Positions 15,665 through 25,160 of a stretch of 64,000 nt of DNA are shown in pieces. The DNA is from UBA1672 sp050633505 (GTDB lineage: Bacteria; Pseudomonadota; Alphaproteobacteria; Micavibrionales; Micavibrionaceae): NCBI GenBank assembly GCA_050633505.1, contig JBOEGQ010000003.1:1-64000 (forward strand), in the 5' to 3' direction. The notes below the pieces were generated by a model. It was not told the origin of the DNA. It saw nothing but the letters and a program-made list of their open reading frames with translations, and did not search any database. A program made the position numbers and the translations under genes. The stretch's first letter is position 1. Each line of letters opens with the position of its first letter.

Positions 15665-16447
15665 TTAGAAGTATTCCCTTTCATTAATAACATAATGTTT
15701 TTCTTTTACAGAGACATCGGCAGGGATTTTATTGCGTTCAAAATAATCATGAGCGGTTTTTAGTTCTGTCCAGAATGGATACCATCTGGACGTATTACGC
15801 ATCAGCATATTTGTATCAGTCATGCGAAACGGATAGATATGGATCGGGATTGATTGATGGCCATATTTAAAATTACTTTCGACAATAAGGTATATTTCAC
15901 CAATATAGTCATTGGTCATTGCCAAGCATCCCTCTGATACGCATTCACCATGGATCATCAGGTGCGAGCCGGTGCGGCCATGTGCGCGGTCATATTCATT
16001 TGGAAACCCAATGTTGAAGGATAGAAAGTATTGGCTGTTTGGATTAAGGCGGTGCGGTGTGACGTTATAAAACCCTTCGGGTGTTTGTTTGTCGCCTTCT
16101 TTTAACTTGGGGCCAAGGATGCCGGATTTTTTGCAAATATTATAGGTTCTAAACAGAAGGTATTCATTGGTGTAAGAACTTTTCACCCATAGTTCCAACT
16201 GCATTTCGGACTTGAATGCACGGATGAGCATCGGATTATCCATGCTCATCCCCTTGATAACCATTTCTGTGCGCAAGGTTGAAAAATTCTTCTCGCGCAT
16301 TTCTTCCAACCGCGTATTTTGCACGGTTTGTGTTTTATCAAAGCTTGGCGGCCTTGCCCGTGAACTATGTTGTGGTGAACATCCTGATGCGAACATAAGA
16401 ACAACGGTTAGGCCAATGATGAGGGCAAGTGGGGGCCAGAAATACAT
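15665..16447 (-). CDS. YafK/DpaA-like L,D-transpeptidase-family lipoprotein
   Basis: 260 residues with a lipobox (FASGC) after an N-terminal hydrophobic segment. The YkuD-type catalytic block is visible: a histidine in HLMIHGECVS followed by the Cys nucleophile in SEGCLAM, and the upstream KEGDKQTPEGFYNV segment typical of YafK-like proteins. In E. coli the YafK relative DpaA cuts the link between peptidoglycan and Braun lipoprotein; other family members make 3-3 crosslinks. The gene is coupled to radC by a TAATG overlap. Confidence 0.85.
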   Translation of the reverse strand: MYFWPPLALIIGLTVVLMFASGCSPQHSSRARPPSFDKTQTVQNTRLEEMREKNFSTLRTEMVIKGMSMDNPMLIRAFKSEMQLELWVKSSYTNEYLLFRTYNICKKSGILGPKLKEGDKQTPEGFYNVTPHRLNPNSQYFLSFNIGFPNEYDRAHGRTGSHLMIHGECVSEGCLAMTNDYIGEIYLIVESNFKYGHQSIPIHIYPFRMTDTNMLMRNTSRWYPFWTELKTAHDYFERNKIPADVSVKEKHYVINEREYF

Positions 16448-17151
16448 TAGATTAGCCCCTCATTACGAAAGGATGTATATCCGTTGCGTGCAATAATAAT
16501 GTGATCATGTATTTCAATGTTGAATGGTTGTGCGGCTTGAATGATTTTGTTGGTCATGTCTATATCGGCTTGAGATGGTTTTGGATCTCCACTTGGGTGA
16601 TTATGCATGAGAATAATTGCAGTCGCACCAAGTTCTAATGATCTCTTCATGACTTCTCGTGGATAAGCGGGGGTATGATCAACTGTTCCCGAGTTTTGTA
16701 TTTCATCTGCGATGAGCTCGTTCTTTTTGTTTAAGAACAGAATGCGGAAATGCTCTCTGGTTTCATGTGCCATTGTCATATAACAATAATCCATTAAACG
16801 CGCCCAATTATTTAAGATTGGCTTATGCATGATGTCCTGACGTACCATGCGTTCGGCAATGGCCGATACGGTTTTTATGGCCGTGGCTGTGTTAGCGCTT
16901 ATCCCGTCTATCTGTGTTAGTGCATTATGTGATGCATTCATTAATTCGGATAAAGAACCGAAAGATGATAACAACGTTTTTGCCAGTGGTTTTACATCGC
17001 GGCGCGGGATAGCCATGAATAACAGCATTTCTATGAGTTCATAATCCTGTAGTGCGTTTGCGCCAGATGTCACAAAACGTTCCCGTAGCCGTTGGCGATG
17101 ACCGGAATAATGCGGTAATGCCTTTTCTTTATTCTGTGCATTATTCGCCAT
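16447..17151 (-). CDS. radC: RadC-family JAB-domain protein
   Basis: 234 residues. An N-terminal helix-hairpin-helix region (YELIEMLLF, DVKPLAKTLL, ALTQIDGIS) precedes a JAMM/MPN+ metalloprotease-type domain with the zinc motif HNHPSGDPKPSQAD and upstream EI glutamate. Despite the name, a DNA repair role for RadC is not established; some members belong to mobile or defence loci. Here it is embedded in a compact chromosomal run, overlapping the C13 protease gene by 11 bases and the transpeptidase gene by 1 base. Confidence 0.93.
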   Translation of the reverse strand: MANNAQNKEKALPHYSGHRQRLRERFVTSGANALQDYELIEMLLFMAIPRRDVKPLAKTLLSSFGSLSELMNASHNALTQIDGISANTATAIKTVSAIAERMVRQDIMHKPILNNWARLMDYCYMTMAHETREHFRILFLNKKNELIADEIQNSGTVDHTPAYPREVMKRSLELGATAIILMHNHPSGDPKPSQADIDMTNKIIQAAQPFNIEIHDHIIIARNGYTSFRNEGLI

Positions 17152-18553
17152 GGTCTGTACCCGGATTATTTGTACGTACCGTTGAGAGCTTACCTTCTTT
17201 GTATTTTGCCAAAATGGCCTTTATATTTTGTCCGATGAATATTTGAGGGTTAGACTTTTTCTCTAAATTCTCTCGATTTTCTCTGTCTTCTATCTTTTGT
17301 GTTGCGCGGTGAAACGCATCTTCTAGGTCAGTCGTTTCGGATAAGGCCTCTTTGAAATACGCTTGTGCGAAATATGTCAGATCTGCCTCATCCGTGCAGC
17401 CGTAAGATTGTTTGTTGTTGGCAGAGGCCGTTATAACCATCGTATTATCATCTTCAAGAAACGGTATGAATGTGCCGCTATAACAGGCGGAGATAATAAT
17501 GATTCTATTTTTGATGTTGCTTTCATCTAAAATTTGTCTGAGGCGTTCACCATCTAAATTCATCATTGAATATTTATAATCCAACCTAACGGACAGGCCG
17601 CTTTTCTTACCACCGTGACTGGTTAGATAAAGCATGAGTATATCTTCATCCTGTTGCATATTTTGGCTTATGCTTTTTAAGCTGGTTTGCAAATTTGTGG
17701 TGCTTGCCAACGGGATGTCTAACGCGGTTTCAGGATTATTGATAAGGGTTATAACCCCCGTATCAATCTCCAGTACATTGTGCATACGTTTGGCAACATA
17801 TTGCGATTCCCGCATGAAGACATCCTGATAGGCGTAGCTGCCAAACGATATACCATAGATGTCAGTTGTCCCGGGGGAAGATGGTTTAAACTCTTGGAGT
17901 TGCAGGTCTATCAATGGAGCCTGGTTATTAGAGAGCTCTTCACTTGTTAATGCTTCATATTCGGGAAATTCCGGTTCTTCTTCAGTGTCATTATAACTGT
18001 AATAGAAATGTTCAAAGTAAGAATAGCTATGCAGTGTGCAGATTGAGAGAGACATTATAAGTGCTGCCATTATTTGCTTTATCAGTTCGGTAGGGGGGCA
18101 AGCCTCGGCAATGATACGAAGTGAAATCAGAAACACCCAAATATATATCAGGTTATTGATGCCATCATAGACCTTTTCATAATACCATGCAGGCCAGATG
18201 GTCTCTAACACCAGAAAGGGGATAAAGATAAAATAATAGCTATTATAGAACGTCACGCTTAGCTCTAATAGGTGCGAAGTCGTCTTGTTTACAATCCAGT
18301 TTACGCAATAACTTCCTAGAAGAGTAAGCACCAGAAGGGCACAATGAAAGTCATGCCAACCTGAGTCGAGCTGAATATTCTCATTATCTTGTCCGTTAAT
18401 CAAGGCATCGGACAGCCACTGTGTAAAGATAAACAGCGCCATAATGGCAATCAAGGCATTCCATGATGCGTGTATAGGAGCTTTTTTATAGGGGAGGAAA
18501 AAGCTATAGCAAAAGCCACGGGTCAGATTTTGAACAAGCCAATGTTGCATCAT
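17141..18553 (-). CDS. Membrane-anchored C13 (legumain/caspase-like) peptidase
   Basis: 470 residues. The N-terminal half has five to six hydrophobic helices (about 30-50, 70-88, 103-122, 133-150, 158-178). After an acidic linker comes a caspase-fold domain from about residue 230: DIYGISFGSYAYQDVFMRE, the catalytic His in LMLYLTSHGGKKSG (H313) and the catalytic Cys in IIIISACYSGTF (C357). This matches bacterial Peptidase C13-family proteins, which share the legumain/gingipain fold. The substrate is unknown. The start overlaps the preceding stop by four bases (ATGA), so it is translationally coupled. Confidence 0.85.
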   Translation of the reverse strand: MMQHWLVQNLTRGFCYSFFLPYKKAPIHASWNALIAIMALFIFTQWLSDALINGQDNENIQLDSGWHDFHCALLVLTLLGSYCVNWIVNKTTSHLLELSVTFYNSYYFIFIPFLVLETIWPAWYYEKVYDGINNLIYIWVFLISLRIIAEACPPTELIKQIMAALIMSLSICTLHSYSYFEHFYYSYNDTEEEPEFPEYEALTSEELSNNQAPLIDLQLQEFKPSSPGTTDIYGISFGSYAYQDVFMRESQYVAKRMHNVLEIDTGVITLINNPETALDIPLASTTNLQTSLKSISQNMQQDEDILMLYLTSHGGKKSGLSVRLDYKYSMMNLDGERLRQILDESNIKNRIIIISACYSGTFIPFLEDDNTMVITASANNKQSYGCTDEADLTYFAQAYFKEALSETTDLEDAFHRATQKIEDRENRENLEKKSNPQIFIGQNIKAILAKYKEGKLSTVRTNNPGTDHGE

Positions 18554-19164
18554 GTTGAGCAGTTATCCTCCTCGTGATGTGAAACCTTTACAGTGTTATC
18601 CCATGGACGTTTACGCTCTTTTGCGTTTACGTTCTTTGCATTTTTCCAGAATTCTTCAGCGTTATTAATGAATGTTTCTTCTTCCTCTTTTGTTTCGAAA
18701 ATATTTTTCGGAATGAGATAGGCTTGTAGGCTGTCTATATAGAGCAGGATCATGTCGTTGTGATTTTCTATGTGCAAAATGCCATTCCAATCAAAGAATG
18801 AGACAGATATGTCAGTCTTTTCATTTATGCCTTTTTCATCAATAGAAATGGTTTTAGAACGTAAGAAGTTTCCGTTTGCGGCAATGTATTCTATTTTCAT
18901 ATAGCGGAGGAGATATTGTGCAATCATCAAAACGAGAATGATGGTTCCGCCGATATCAATAATAACTTTGATGGCACCATTTTTGTTTATCTCAGGGAAT
19001 AATCCGGCAATAATATTTTCTGCAAAAGTGGAAATACACATGGCCAAAATAACGGCTATGAAGAAAACTATGAACTGCTTTCCGTACATCTTCCGGCAGA
19101 TGTGTTTTGTATATTTTTTATAATCATCCTCTGTAAAGTGAATATCTGTTTGCAGAATGCTCAT
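18550..19164 (-). CDS. YcxB-like domain membrane protein
   Basis: 204 residues from the ATG at 19164, just after a Shine-Dalgarno (ggagga) embedded in the end of map. Two transmembrane helices (about 32-50 and 68-90) are followed by a C-terminal domain with the pattern ISIDEKGINEKTDISVSFFD, then DWNGILHIENH and YLIPKNIF, as in the YcxB-like family. Function of the family is unknown. The position between map and the C13 protease, with one-base spacing and a four-base overlap, argues for co-expression. Confidence 0.75.
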   Translation of the reverse strand: MSILQTDIHFTEDDYKKYTKHICRKMYGKQFIVFFIAVILAMCISTFAENIIAGLFPEINKNGAIKVIIDIGGTIILVLMIAQYLLRYMKIEYIAANGNFLRSKTISIDEKGINEKTDISVSFFDWNGILHIENHNDMILLYIDSLQAYLIPKNIFETKEEEETFINNAEEFWKNAKNVNAKERKRPWDNTVKVSHHEEDNCST

Positions 19165-19165
19165 T

Positions 19166-20014
19166 TTATCCTCCATATGGTGGCTTGGTATAGCCTTTAG
19201 GGGATAGCGTGAAAATCTCAAATCCATCATCCGTTACGGCCAAGGAATGCTCAAACTGTGCGGAGAGACTTCTGTCCCGTGTGACTGCAGTCCACCCATC
19301 GGACTTTAAAACTTTTGTCGTGTAATGTCCGGCATTGATCATGGGTTCAATTGTAAAAATCATTCCCGGTTCTAAAACCGTACCTGTGCCTGGCTTGCCG
19401 TAATGCATGACAGAGGGGGGACAATGAAAAACGCGCCCCAGACCATGTCCGCAGAAATCACGTACGACAGAAAATCTTTGTTTCTCTGCAACCTGTTGAA
19501 TGGCATGTCCGATATCACCTAATGTTGCACCGGGTTTTACGGCCTCAATACCTGCCATCATGGAATCATATGTTACATCAACTAGGCGGCGTGCTTTTAC
19601 GGGAATCTTATCACCGACCAGATACATGCGTGATGTATCGCCATGCCAACCATCCAAAATAACTGTCACATCAATATTAACGATATCACCTTCGCGTAAT
19701 TTCTTTTCATTCGGTATGCCATGGCAAACAACATGGTTAATGGAAGTGCAGATTGATTTTGGAAACGGGGTGGGGGCTGCACCTTGATAGTTAAGTGGGG
19801 CAGGAATGGCACCGGCCTTTGTGCACATATCATGACATAGGCGATCAAGCTCTTCCGTTGTAACACCGGGGATCACATGGTCTGTAATCATATCCAGAAT
19901 TTCTGCGGCGAGTTTTCCGGCTTTACGCATACCTTCAAAGCCTTCTGATCCGTGAAGTTCAATCCCTTCAACTGTGAAGCGGTTTTTTGTAAATGATGTC
20001 GGATCAAAATTCAT
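19166..20014 (-). CDS. map: Type I methionine aminopeptidase
   Basis: 282 residues. The five metal ligands are in place: Asp in VNIDVTVILDG and HGDTSRMY, His in GHGLGR, Glu in FTIEPMI and Glu in AQFEHSLAV. It removes the initiator methionine from nascent proteins. The Shine-Dalgarno aaggaa precedes the ATG. First gene of a tight run continuing with the YcxB-like, C13 protease, radC and transpeptidase genes. The C-terminal tail (LSPKGYTKPPYGG) is slightly extended. Confidence 0.97.
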   Translation of the reverse strand: MNFDPTSFTKNRFTVEGIELHGSEGFEGMRKAGKLAAEILDMITDHVIPGVTTEELDRLCHDMCTKAGAIPAPLNYQGAAPTPFPKSICTSINHVVCHGIPNEKKLREGDIVNIDVTVILDGWHGDTSRMYLVGDKIPVKARRLVDVTYDSMMAGIEAVKPGATLGDIGHAIQQVAEKQRFSVVRDFCGHGLGRVFHCPPSVMHYGKPGTGTVLEPGMIFTIEPMINAGHYTTKVLKSDGWTAVTRDRSLSAQFEHSLAVTDDGFEIFTLSPKGYTKPPYGG

Positions 20015-20131
20015 AAATAATTCCTTACTTTAGGCATGTTATCTTTGCTCTACCCATGTTAAATATAGGCTGAGATCAAAGGTGTAAAGCTCTCTTGACG
20101 GAAAGCCAGAAGAAAATTTTAAGGTAACCGG

Positions 20132-20857
20132 ATGAAAAAGCAATATAAAGCGGCCATGGTTGTAATTGGGAATGAGATTCTTTCCGGGCGTACACATGAT
20201 AAAAATATCAATTACGTGGCAAGTAAACTTGTGGAATGTGGCGTTGTGTTATCTGAGGTGCGTATTGTTCCAGATGAAGAAAATGTGATTGTGGAAACAG
20301 TTCGTGCGCTGAAAAAGCAAGTTAATTATGTGTTTACCAGTGGTGGTATCGGCCCCACCCATGATGATATTACGGCGGAATGTATTGCCAAATCTTGTGG
20401 TGTATCTCTCGAAGAGAATAAAGATGCTTGTAGTTTATTACTCAATTACTACGGTGAAGAGGAATTGACGGCTGCGCGTCTTCGGATGGCACAGATTCCT
20501 GTTGGGGGGACGCTTATTCCTAACCCTGTTTCGGCTGCACCCGGATTTCAGATTGAAAATGTTTATGTCATGGCGGGTGTTCCGCGTATTATGCAGGCAA
20601 TGATGGATCATGTGTCACTAACGCTTATGGGTGGGGCGGTGATTGAGTCCAGAACGGTAGAATGTCAGTATCCAGAAAGTACGATCGCGCAGGAGCTTGG
20701 TACAGTGCAAGACTTGCATGGTAATGTTGATATCGGAAGTTATCCGTATTTCCAGAATGGGAAGCTGGGGGTTAGTATCGTTCTGAGGTCCAGTGATCTT
20801 CAAGCTCTTGATTGTGCAGAGCAGGCGGTCAATCTTATGGTCTCACGGTTATCCTGA
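20132..20857 (+). CDS. CinA/MoaB-like molybdopterin-binding domain protein
   Basis: 241 residues. GNEILSGRTHDKNINYVASK, FTSGGIGPTHDDITAE and the YVMAGVPRIMQAM segment define the molybdopterin-binding (MoCF) domain of the CinA N-terminus. The C-terminal nicotinamide-nucleotide amidohydrolase domain of full CinA is absent, as in many alphaproteobacteria. Family members act in pyridine nucleotide repair or cofactor metabolism; the precise reaction here is not known. Divergent from map, with a Shine-Dalgarno-like aaggt before the ATG. Confidence 0.88.
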   Translation: MKKQYKAAMVVIGNEILSGRTHDKNINYVASKLVECGVVLSEVRIVPDEENVIVETVRALKKQVNYVFTSGGIGPTHDDITAECIAKSCGVSLEENKDACSLLLNYYGEEELTAARLRMAQIPVGGTLIPNPVSAAPGFQIENVYVMAGVPRIMQAMMDHVSLTLMGGAVIESRTVECQYPESTIAQELGTVQDLHGNVDIGSYPYFQNGKLGVSIVLRSSDLQALDCAEQAVNLMVSRLS

Positions 20858-20997
20858 TATTCTTACACAGACCTAAAATCTATAATTTTAAGATACATAT
20901 GAACATTACCTAAAATTCATCTCCTAGACATGGGGGTAAAATTGGGATAAGTTTGTGTATAAGTTTTTAGGGCATTATCCAATGCTTATTATGTCTC

Positions 20998-22245
20998 ATG
21001 TTGATTAAAAAAATTGCATTTTTCTGCACTGCGTTTGGATCGCTGCTTTGTTCGGTTGCGGTTGTGCATGCGTTTGACCAAAGCGCAGTGACAAGTATTA
21101 AGGAGCGACAGGGGCAGAATTATGCCCCGATAGGCGGACGGTTTGGTTCGTTTATTCTTAACCCGTCTATTGAACTTCAACAGCATTATGACGATAACGT
21201 GTTTCGAGATTCTGAAGATCAGAGCTCTGACTTTATCACTGTAGTGCAGCCGGATTTCGGTGTTCGAAGTGATTGGAAACGACATCAAATTCGCGCCGGT
21301 GTCTCGGCATCTATCGGCCGTTTTTATGATAATAAGAGCGAGGACTACAATGATTACTCTTATTATGTTTCCGGGCGGTATGATATTAGTCACGGCACTT
21401 CTGCCACGTTAGGGATACGACAGGATCGTTTGCATGTTGATCGTAGTGATGTTGATGATGTTAACGGGGATGAGCCGATTGAATATGATGTAACAAGCGC
21501 ATCTTTGGGCTTTACACGTGCACTGGGCATTGTGAAGCTTTATTTAACTGCAAATACGGCAGAGCTTAAACACAAAAATTCAGTGCGCGCAGGAGTGCGG
21601 GTTGATAATTCCATTCGAGACAGACGCCAAAGCCAGTTGACCGGACGTGTTTCTTATGCGGTGAATGATAGTTACAATCTCTATACACAGGTGCAATATA
21701 ATCGCCGTCGTTATGATTTGTCTGGGACATCGTTCCGTGACTCAGATGGCTATGATTATCGCTTGGGTGGGTCTGTAAACTTAACAAACAAAATGCAGGC
21801 CGACATTTATCTTGGATATCTGAACCAAAAGTATACGTCCGGGTTTGATGATATAAAGGGATTGAATTTTGGTGGTAATATCCTTTGGAATGCGAATGAG
21901 ATTACGTCATTACGCGCCCAGCTAGACAGGCAGGTTGTTGAAACTGTGCAAGTTGGGGGCTCTGGTATATTGAGGACGCAAGGGCAAATCGCGGTGGAAC
22001 GCGCCTTGAAAGATGATGTAATCATTGATGGGTATATTGGGGCGGCCAATGATAAATACGAGGGGGGCTTAACAAGCTCTTTGAACGATAATATAACATA
22101 CCGTACCGGTTTTGGGCTGGAGTATAAATTAAACCGGAATGTGAGTGCAGATATGGGTTATGATTTCAGGCGGCGTAATTTCAAGAATACTGATGGAAAT
22201 TATTCCAATCATGAGGTTATGCTCGCTGTTCGTTATGGTTATTAG
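20998..22245 (+). CDS. Outer-membrane beta-barrel protein (exopolysaccharide-type, BBP2-like)
   Basis: 415 residues. A signal peptide (KKIAFFCTAFGSLLCSVAVVHA) is followed by FILNPSIELQQHYDDNVFRD, the typical start of the outer-membrane beta-barrel family common near alphaproteobacterial polysaccharide genes. Alternating amphipathic strands with Tyr/Arg-rich turns continue to the C-terminal aromatic ending VMLAVRYGY, as expected for a BAM substrate. No polysaccharide synthesis genes are next to it. The start could also be the TTG immediately after the ATG. Confidence 0.8.
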   Translation: MLIKKIAFFCTAFGSLLCSVAVVHAFDQSAVTSIKERQGQNYAPIGGRFGSFILNPSIELQQHYDDNVFRDSEDQSSDFITVVQPDFGVRSDWKRHQIRAGVSASIGRFYDNKSEDYNDYSYYVSGRYDISHGTSATLGIRQDRLHVDRSDVDDVNGDEPIEYDVTSASLGFTRALGIVKLYLTANTAELKHKNSVRAGVRVDNSIRDRRQSQLTGRVSYAVNDSYNLYTQVQYNRRRYDLSGTSFRDSDGYDYRLGGSVNLTNKMQADIYLGYLNQKYTSGFDDIKGLNFGGNILWNANEITSLRAQLDRQVVETVQVGGSGILRTQGQIAVERALKDDVIIDGYIGAANDKYEGGLTSSLNDNITYRTGFGLEYKLNRNVSADMGYDFRRRNFKNTDGNYSNHEVMLAVRYGY

Positions 22246-22503
22246 CCCGGCGTTATTTTCATGTTTGTATAGAGTTTAGGTGCGCCAGTAGAGCCGCCTA
22301 ACATAATTTCCCAATATATCCTTTAATTTCCACGAATGATGGCAGCGCCACTATGCGTGGCTTCTTATACGCTCTATAGAAGTCCGAACGATTATACACA
22401 GGCACGGTCTCAGGTCGTTGTAGGGGAAGGGGCGCTCGTTGAAGGCAAATTTGCTCTGCAGTTCGAACAGCGATATGCTCAGAGATCTTATTTGTGTGTT
22501 TGT

Positions 22504-23517
22504 CTATGGCTTTAAGTCGAAATAGATTCGGTGATAGGCGCTTGACCCATCCGGTGATAGGCGCTCTTGTCGCATAATACCAGTTTTCTTTGTAAGAGAT
22601 ATTATGATCATGCTGCCTTTACCTTGGTTGAGTGGCTCAACCACATAAGACTCTATAAGGGCGGATGATGTGATGTCTCTTTCATATTGCCCAGTCCATT
22701 TTGCTTCTGGTAGTTCAATGATAATAAGGTTTTCATCATTATCCAGATCAATGCTGTATTTTGTCTTTTTATTCGTATCCAGCACAAGTCGCACTTTATC
22801 TGCATGTTCTCCTACACGCAGATTTTGGGCAATGACACCATCAGAATATATATGGTTGCCATTTTTGTCCGGTGGAATTGTTTTTGATGTTGCCTTCTTC
22901 TTTGGTGGAGGCTTTGGGTTTATCGATGGTACAGAAGGCTGTTTGGGATTTGCTTGAATGGGGTTTGGATCAAGTTGCTTGACTTGCAGCTCTGCCTCTT
23001 GTGCGTTTTGCTTGGCAAGCTCAACAGGCATGTTGTTTTGTTCTGGTGGTGTCTCTTGTAATAAGACTTCCAATTCTTTTATCAGATGTTGAATATCTGA
23101 TTCGACTGCGGATAAGCGGACGATGGATGGCTTATAAAGCTCAAATTCCTTACGCAGATCAACGACGGCATTTTCAACTCTGTTGAAACGTTTTCCATTA
23201 TCTCTGATTTTCTCAGAGAAGAGTGTGTCAACATTGACACCTTTCATTGGTTTTAAAGCCGGTAGGCCATTGGGCATATAGTCTTGCCGTGTTTGTCCTG
23301 GCTTTAGTGGCTTTTGATCATAGGCAGGGGGGAGGGCAACCGGTGTGCCAATTTTACTATTGGATGTGGTGTTTCCAGCAAGTTTTCCTGAGGTTTCTGT
23401 CGTATTTTGTTGATGTGTTTTCGTCTTTTCAAGGTTCAAAAGTCCTGTAGGGCTACATGCGGTAAGCACGCCCATAAACACTGTAATATAAATACTCAAC
23501 GCTATTTTTTTAAGCAT
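22504..23517 (-). CDS. AMIN-domain lipoprotein
   Basis: 337 residues from the ATG at 23517. The signal ends in the lipobox LTAC. A Thr/Asn-rich linker, a coiled-coil segment (about 100-150, DLRKEFELYKPSIVRLSAVE) and a Pro/Lys-rich linker precede a C-terminal AMIN-like domain (about 235-337) with LRVGEHADKVRLVLDT and ENLIIIELPEAKWTG. AMIN domains bind peptidoglycan and place envelope enzymes. No catalytic domain is attached, so it is probably an adaptor. The 250 bases downstream (22246-22503) hold no supported gene. Confidence 0.7.
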   Translation of the reverse strand: MLKKIALSIYITVFMGVLTACSPTGLLNLEKTKTHQQNTTETSGKLAGNTTSNSKIGTPVALPPAYDQKPLKPGQTRQDYMPNGLPALKPMKGVNVDTLFSEKIRDNGKRFNRVENAVVDLRKEFELYKPSIVRLSAVESDIQHLIKELEVLLQETPPEQNNMPVELAKQNAQEAELQVKQLDPNPIQANPKQPSVPSINPKPPPKKKATSKTIPPDKNGNHIYSDGVIAQNLRVGEHADKVRLVLDTNKKTKYSIDLDNDENLIIIELPEAKWTGQYERDITSSALIESYVVEPLNQGKGSMIIISLTKKTGIMRQERLSPDGSSAYHRIYFDLKP

Positions 23518-23771
23518 ACAGTAGAGAACCATAATCCTCAGAACGAGGGTGAAAGAACTTGAAAAAGATACGCAGTAGAAAACACCAATTAAGATAATAT
23601 CCTGAAAAGCCTATTACTTTCAATAGTGTGTTTGAAAATATTCAAAAGATTGTGGGTTGATTTAGATCTTAACTTATGATTCTTTTCTATAGTTGATTCG
23701 TTTTTGTGTTTTTTAGGCTTGCGGGTATATGAGCTTTTGTCTAACATTTCCTCTCGGTCAAGAGGTGTGTG

Positions 23772-24242
23772 ATGGATTGTAAAAGAACGGGCGTATTCCA
23801 ATTTTTTCTTTTTTGTATGGTGCTTTGCTATGCATCGACGGCGTTTTCTGCTGTTGTAGTTGTTCAGGCGTTAAGCTTTGGCAACTTTGTGTCAAAAAAT
23901 AACGATGCCCAATACGACATTACAATCAATACAGATGGATCTTATAGCTTTGATTCTGCTGGGTTTATATTGATAGATCCACCGCAAGAGGGGATCTATG
24001 ACATTGATGGGCTGAATGTAAGTGCCGCGATTGTAAGTGTCAGTGTTACGCAAATAGTGCAATTGACGGGGGCGGGGAATGCTTTTCAAATGGTGGATTT
24101 CCAAGAAACACACCCTTCGATGACGGATGGATTGGGGCAGGCACGTATTACGATAGGTGCGACTGCACGCACATCTGGTGCGGGCACAACATATAGGGAT
24201 GCAAGATATTCAGGGACTGTTGAAATTGAGGTTAATTTCTAA
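23772..24242 (+). CDS. DUF4402-type pilin-like subunit (minor)
   Basis: 156 residues from the ATG at 23772; a gaggtg element precedes it. A signal peptide ending about TAFSA leads into a beta-rich domain starting VQALSFGNFVSKNND, with GLNVSAAIVSVSV and a final strand GTVEIEVNF. This is the pattern of DUF4402 proteins, which are predicted fibre or spore-coat-U-like subunits. It is followed 43 bases later by a periplasmic chaperone, which supports a surface-fibre role. It is shorter than the other DUF4402 protein at 25542. Confidence 0.7.
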   Translation: MDCKRTGVFQFFLFCMVLCYASTAFSAVVVVQALSFGNFVSKNNDAQYDITINTDGSYSFDSAGFILIDPPQEGIYDIDGLNVSAAIVSVSVTQIVQLTGAGNAFQMVDFQETHPSMTDGLGQARITIGATARTSGAGTTYRDARYSGTVEIEVNF

Positions 24243-24285
24243 TATGTTTCTTTTTTATTTCTTACCTTGAGAGGATTTTTGCGTA

Positions 24286-25110
24286 ATGAGACGTTATTTT
24301 GTACTGTTCTGGGCGTTTTTTGTTTTTGTTTCTGCCCTGTCTGTGCGTGTTGAAGTCGCGCAGGCCGATATCTTGATTACGCCGACTCGTGTTGTGTTCG
24401 GTGAGCGTGAGCGTTTTGCAAGTGTAACGTTGGTTAATGTTTCGAATGAGCGTAAAACGTATGAAATGGAGTGGAAGTTTTTTGAGATGCAGCCGGAGGG
24501 AACGGCTTATAAAGAGGTGGAAAAGCCCGTTACGGAGTTTAATTTGGCGGAACACATTGATTTTTCTCCGCGTCGTGTAACTTTGGATCCGGGAGTTAAG
24601 CAGAGGGTGCGTTTTGCGTTGCGTCGTCCATCGGAAATTCCGGATGGGGATTATCATGTTCACCTAAAGTTTCGGGTTGTGCCGGATTCTGAAGCCTTTG
24701 ATGAAGGGGATCGAGAGTTCTATGCTGCGGTTCGGATTAATTTAAGTTATACGATTCCTATCATTTTACGATCGGGGGAAGTGTCTGTTGCGGCTTCTAT
24801 CGGTGATTTATCTTTATTCCGGAATGAGAGTAACAATTTGCTGGTTGCAAATGTAGCGATTGATCGTGAAGGTGGGCCTTATGCGGTTTTGGGTGAAATT
24901 AGAATCTATCATGTTGATGAGGGTGGGCGTGAGACTCTTGTTGGTGAGGTGAGTAATGCCCATGTTTTCCCGGAAATTTCTCGTCGCGTCATAGGGGTGC
25001 AACTGACACGGGAGGTGCCTCCGACAGGGAGTTTGCGTGTTGTTCTTAGTCATAATAATCCGGGTGATGAGACCTTTGTTTATGCGGATAAAATATTCCC
25101 GCTACAGTAA
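24286..25110 (+). CDS. PapD-like periplasmic fimbrial chaperone
   Basis: 274 residues. After a signal peptide (about 1-28), ADILITPTRVVFGERERFAS and VTLVNVSNERKTYEMEW form the first immunoglobulin-like domain of pilus chaperones. FSPRRVTLDPGVKQRVRFAL is the exposed G1-strand region that donates a strand to subunits, and a second domain follows. It would hold DUF4402 subunits folded in the periplasm and deliver them to the usher-like protein. Shine-Dalgarno gagagga precedes the ATG; a terminator follows. Confidence 0.82.
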   Translation: MRRYFVLFWAFFVFVSALSVRVEVAQADILITPTRVVFGERERFASVTLVNVSNERKTYEMEWKFFEMQPEGTAYKEVEKPVTEFNLAEHIDFSPRRVTLDPGVKQRVRFALRRPSEIPDGDYHVHLKFRVVPDSEAFDEGDREFYAAVRINLSYTIPIILRSGEVSVAASIGDLSLFRNESNNLLVANVAIDREGGPYAVLGEIRIYHVDEGGRETLVGEVSNAHVFPEISRRVIGVQLTREVPPTGSLRVVLSHNNPGDETFVYADKIFPLQ

Positions 25111-25134
25111 GGTGTATCTGGTTGAGTGTGATAG

Positions 25135-25160
25135 AGGGGCTGTTATAGCCCCTTTTTTTT
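25135..25160 (+). terminator. Rho-independent terminator of the chaperone gene
   Basis: Stem aggggct / agcccct around gttat, followed by eight T (25153-25160). Confidence 0.88.

Noticed and set aside
22336..22515. 59-codon plus-strand frame after the outer-membrane barrel gene
   Set aside because: The composition is not unlike a protein, but there is no Shine-Dalgarno, no recognised family, and it runs into the 3' end of the AMIN lipoprotein gene.
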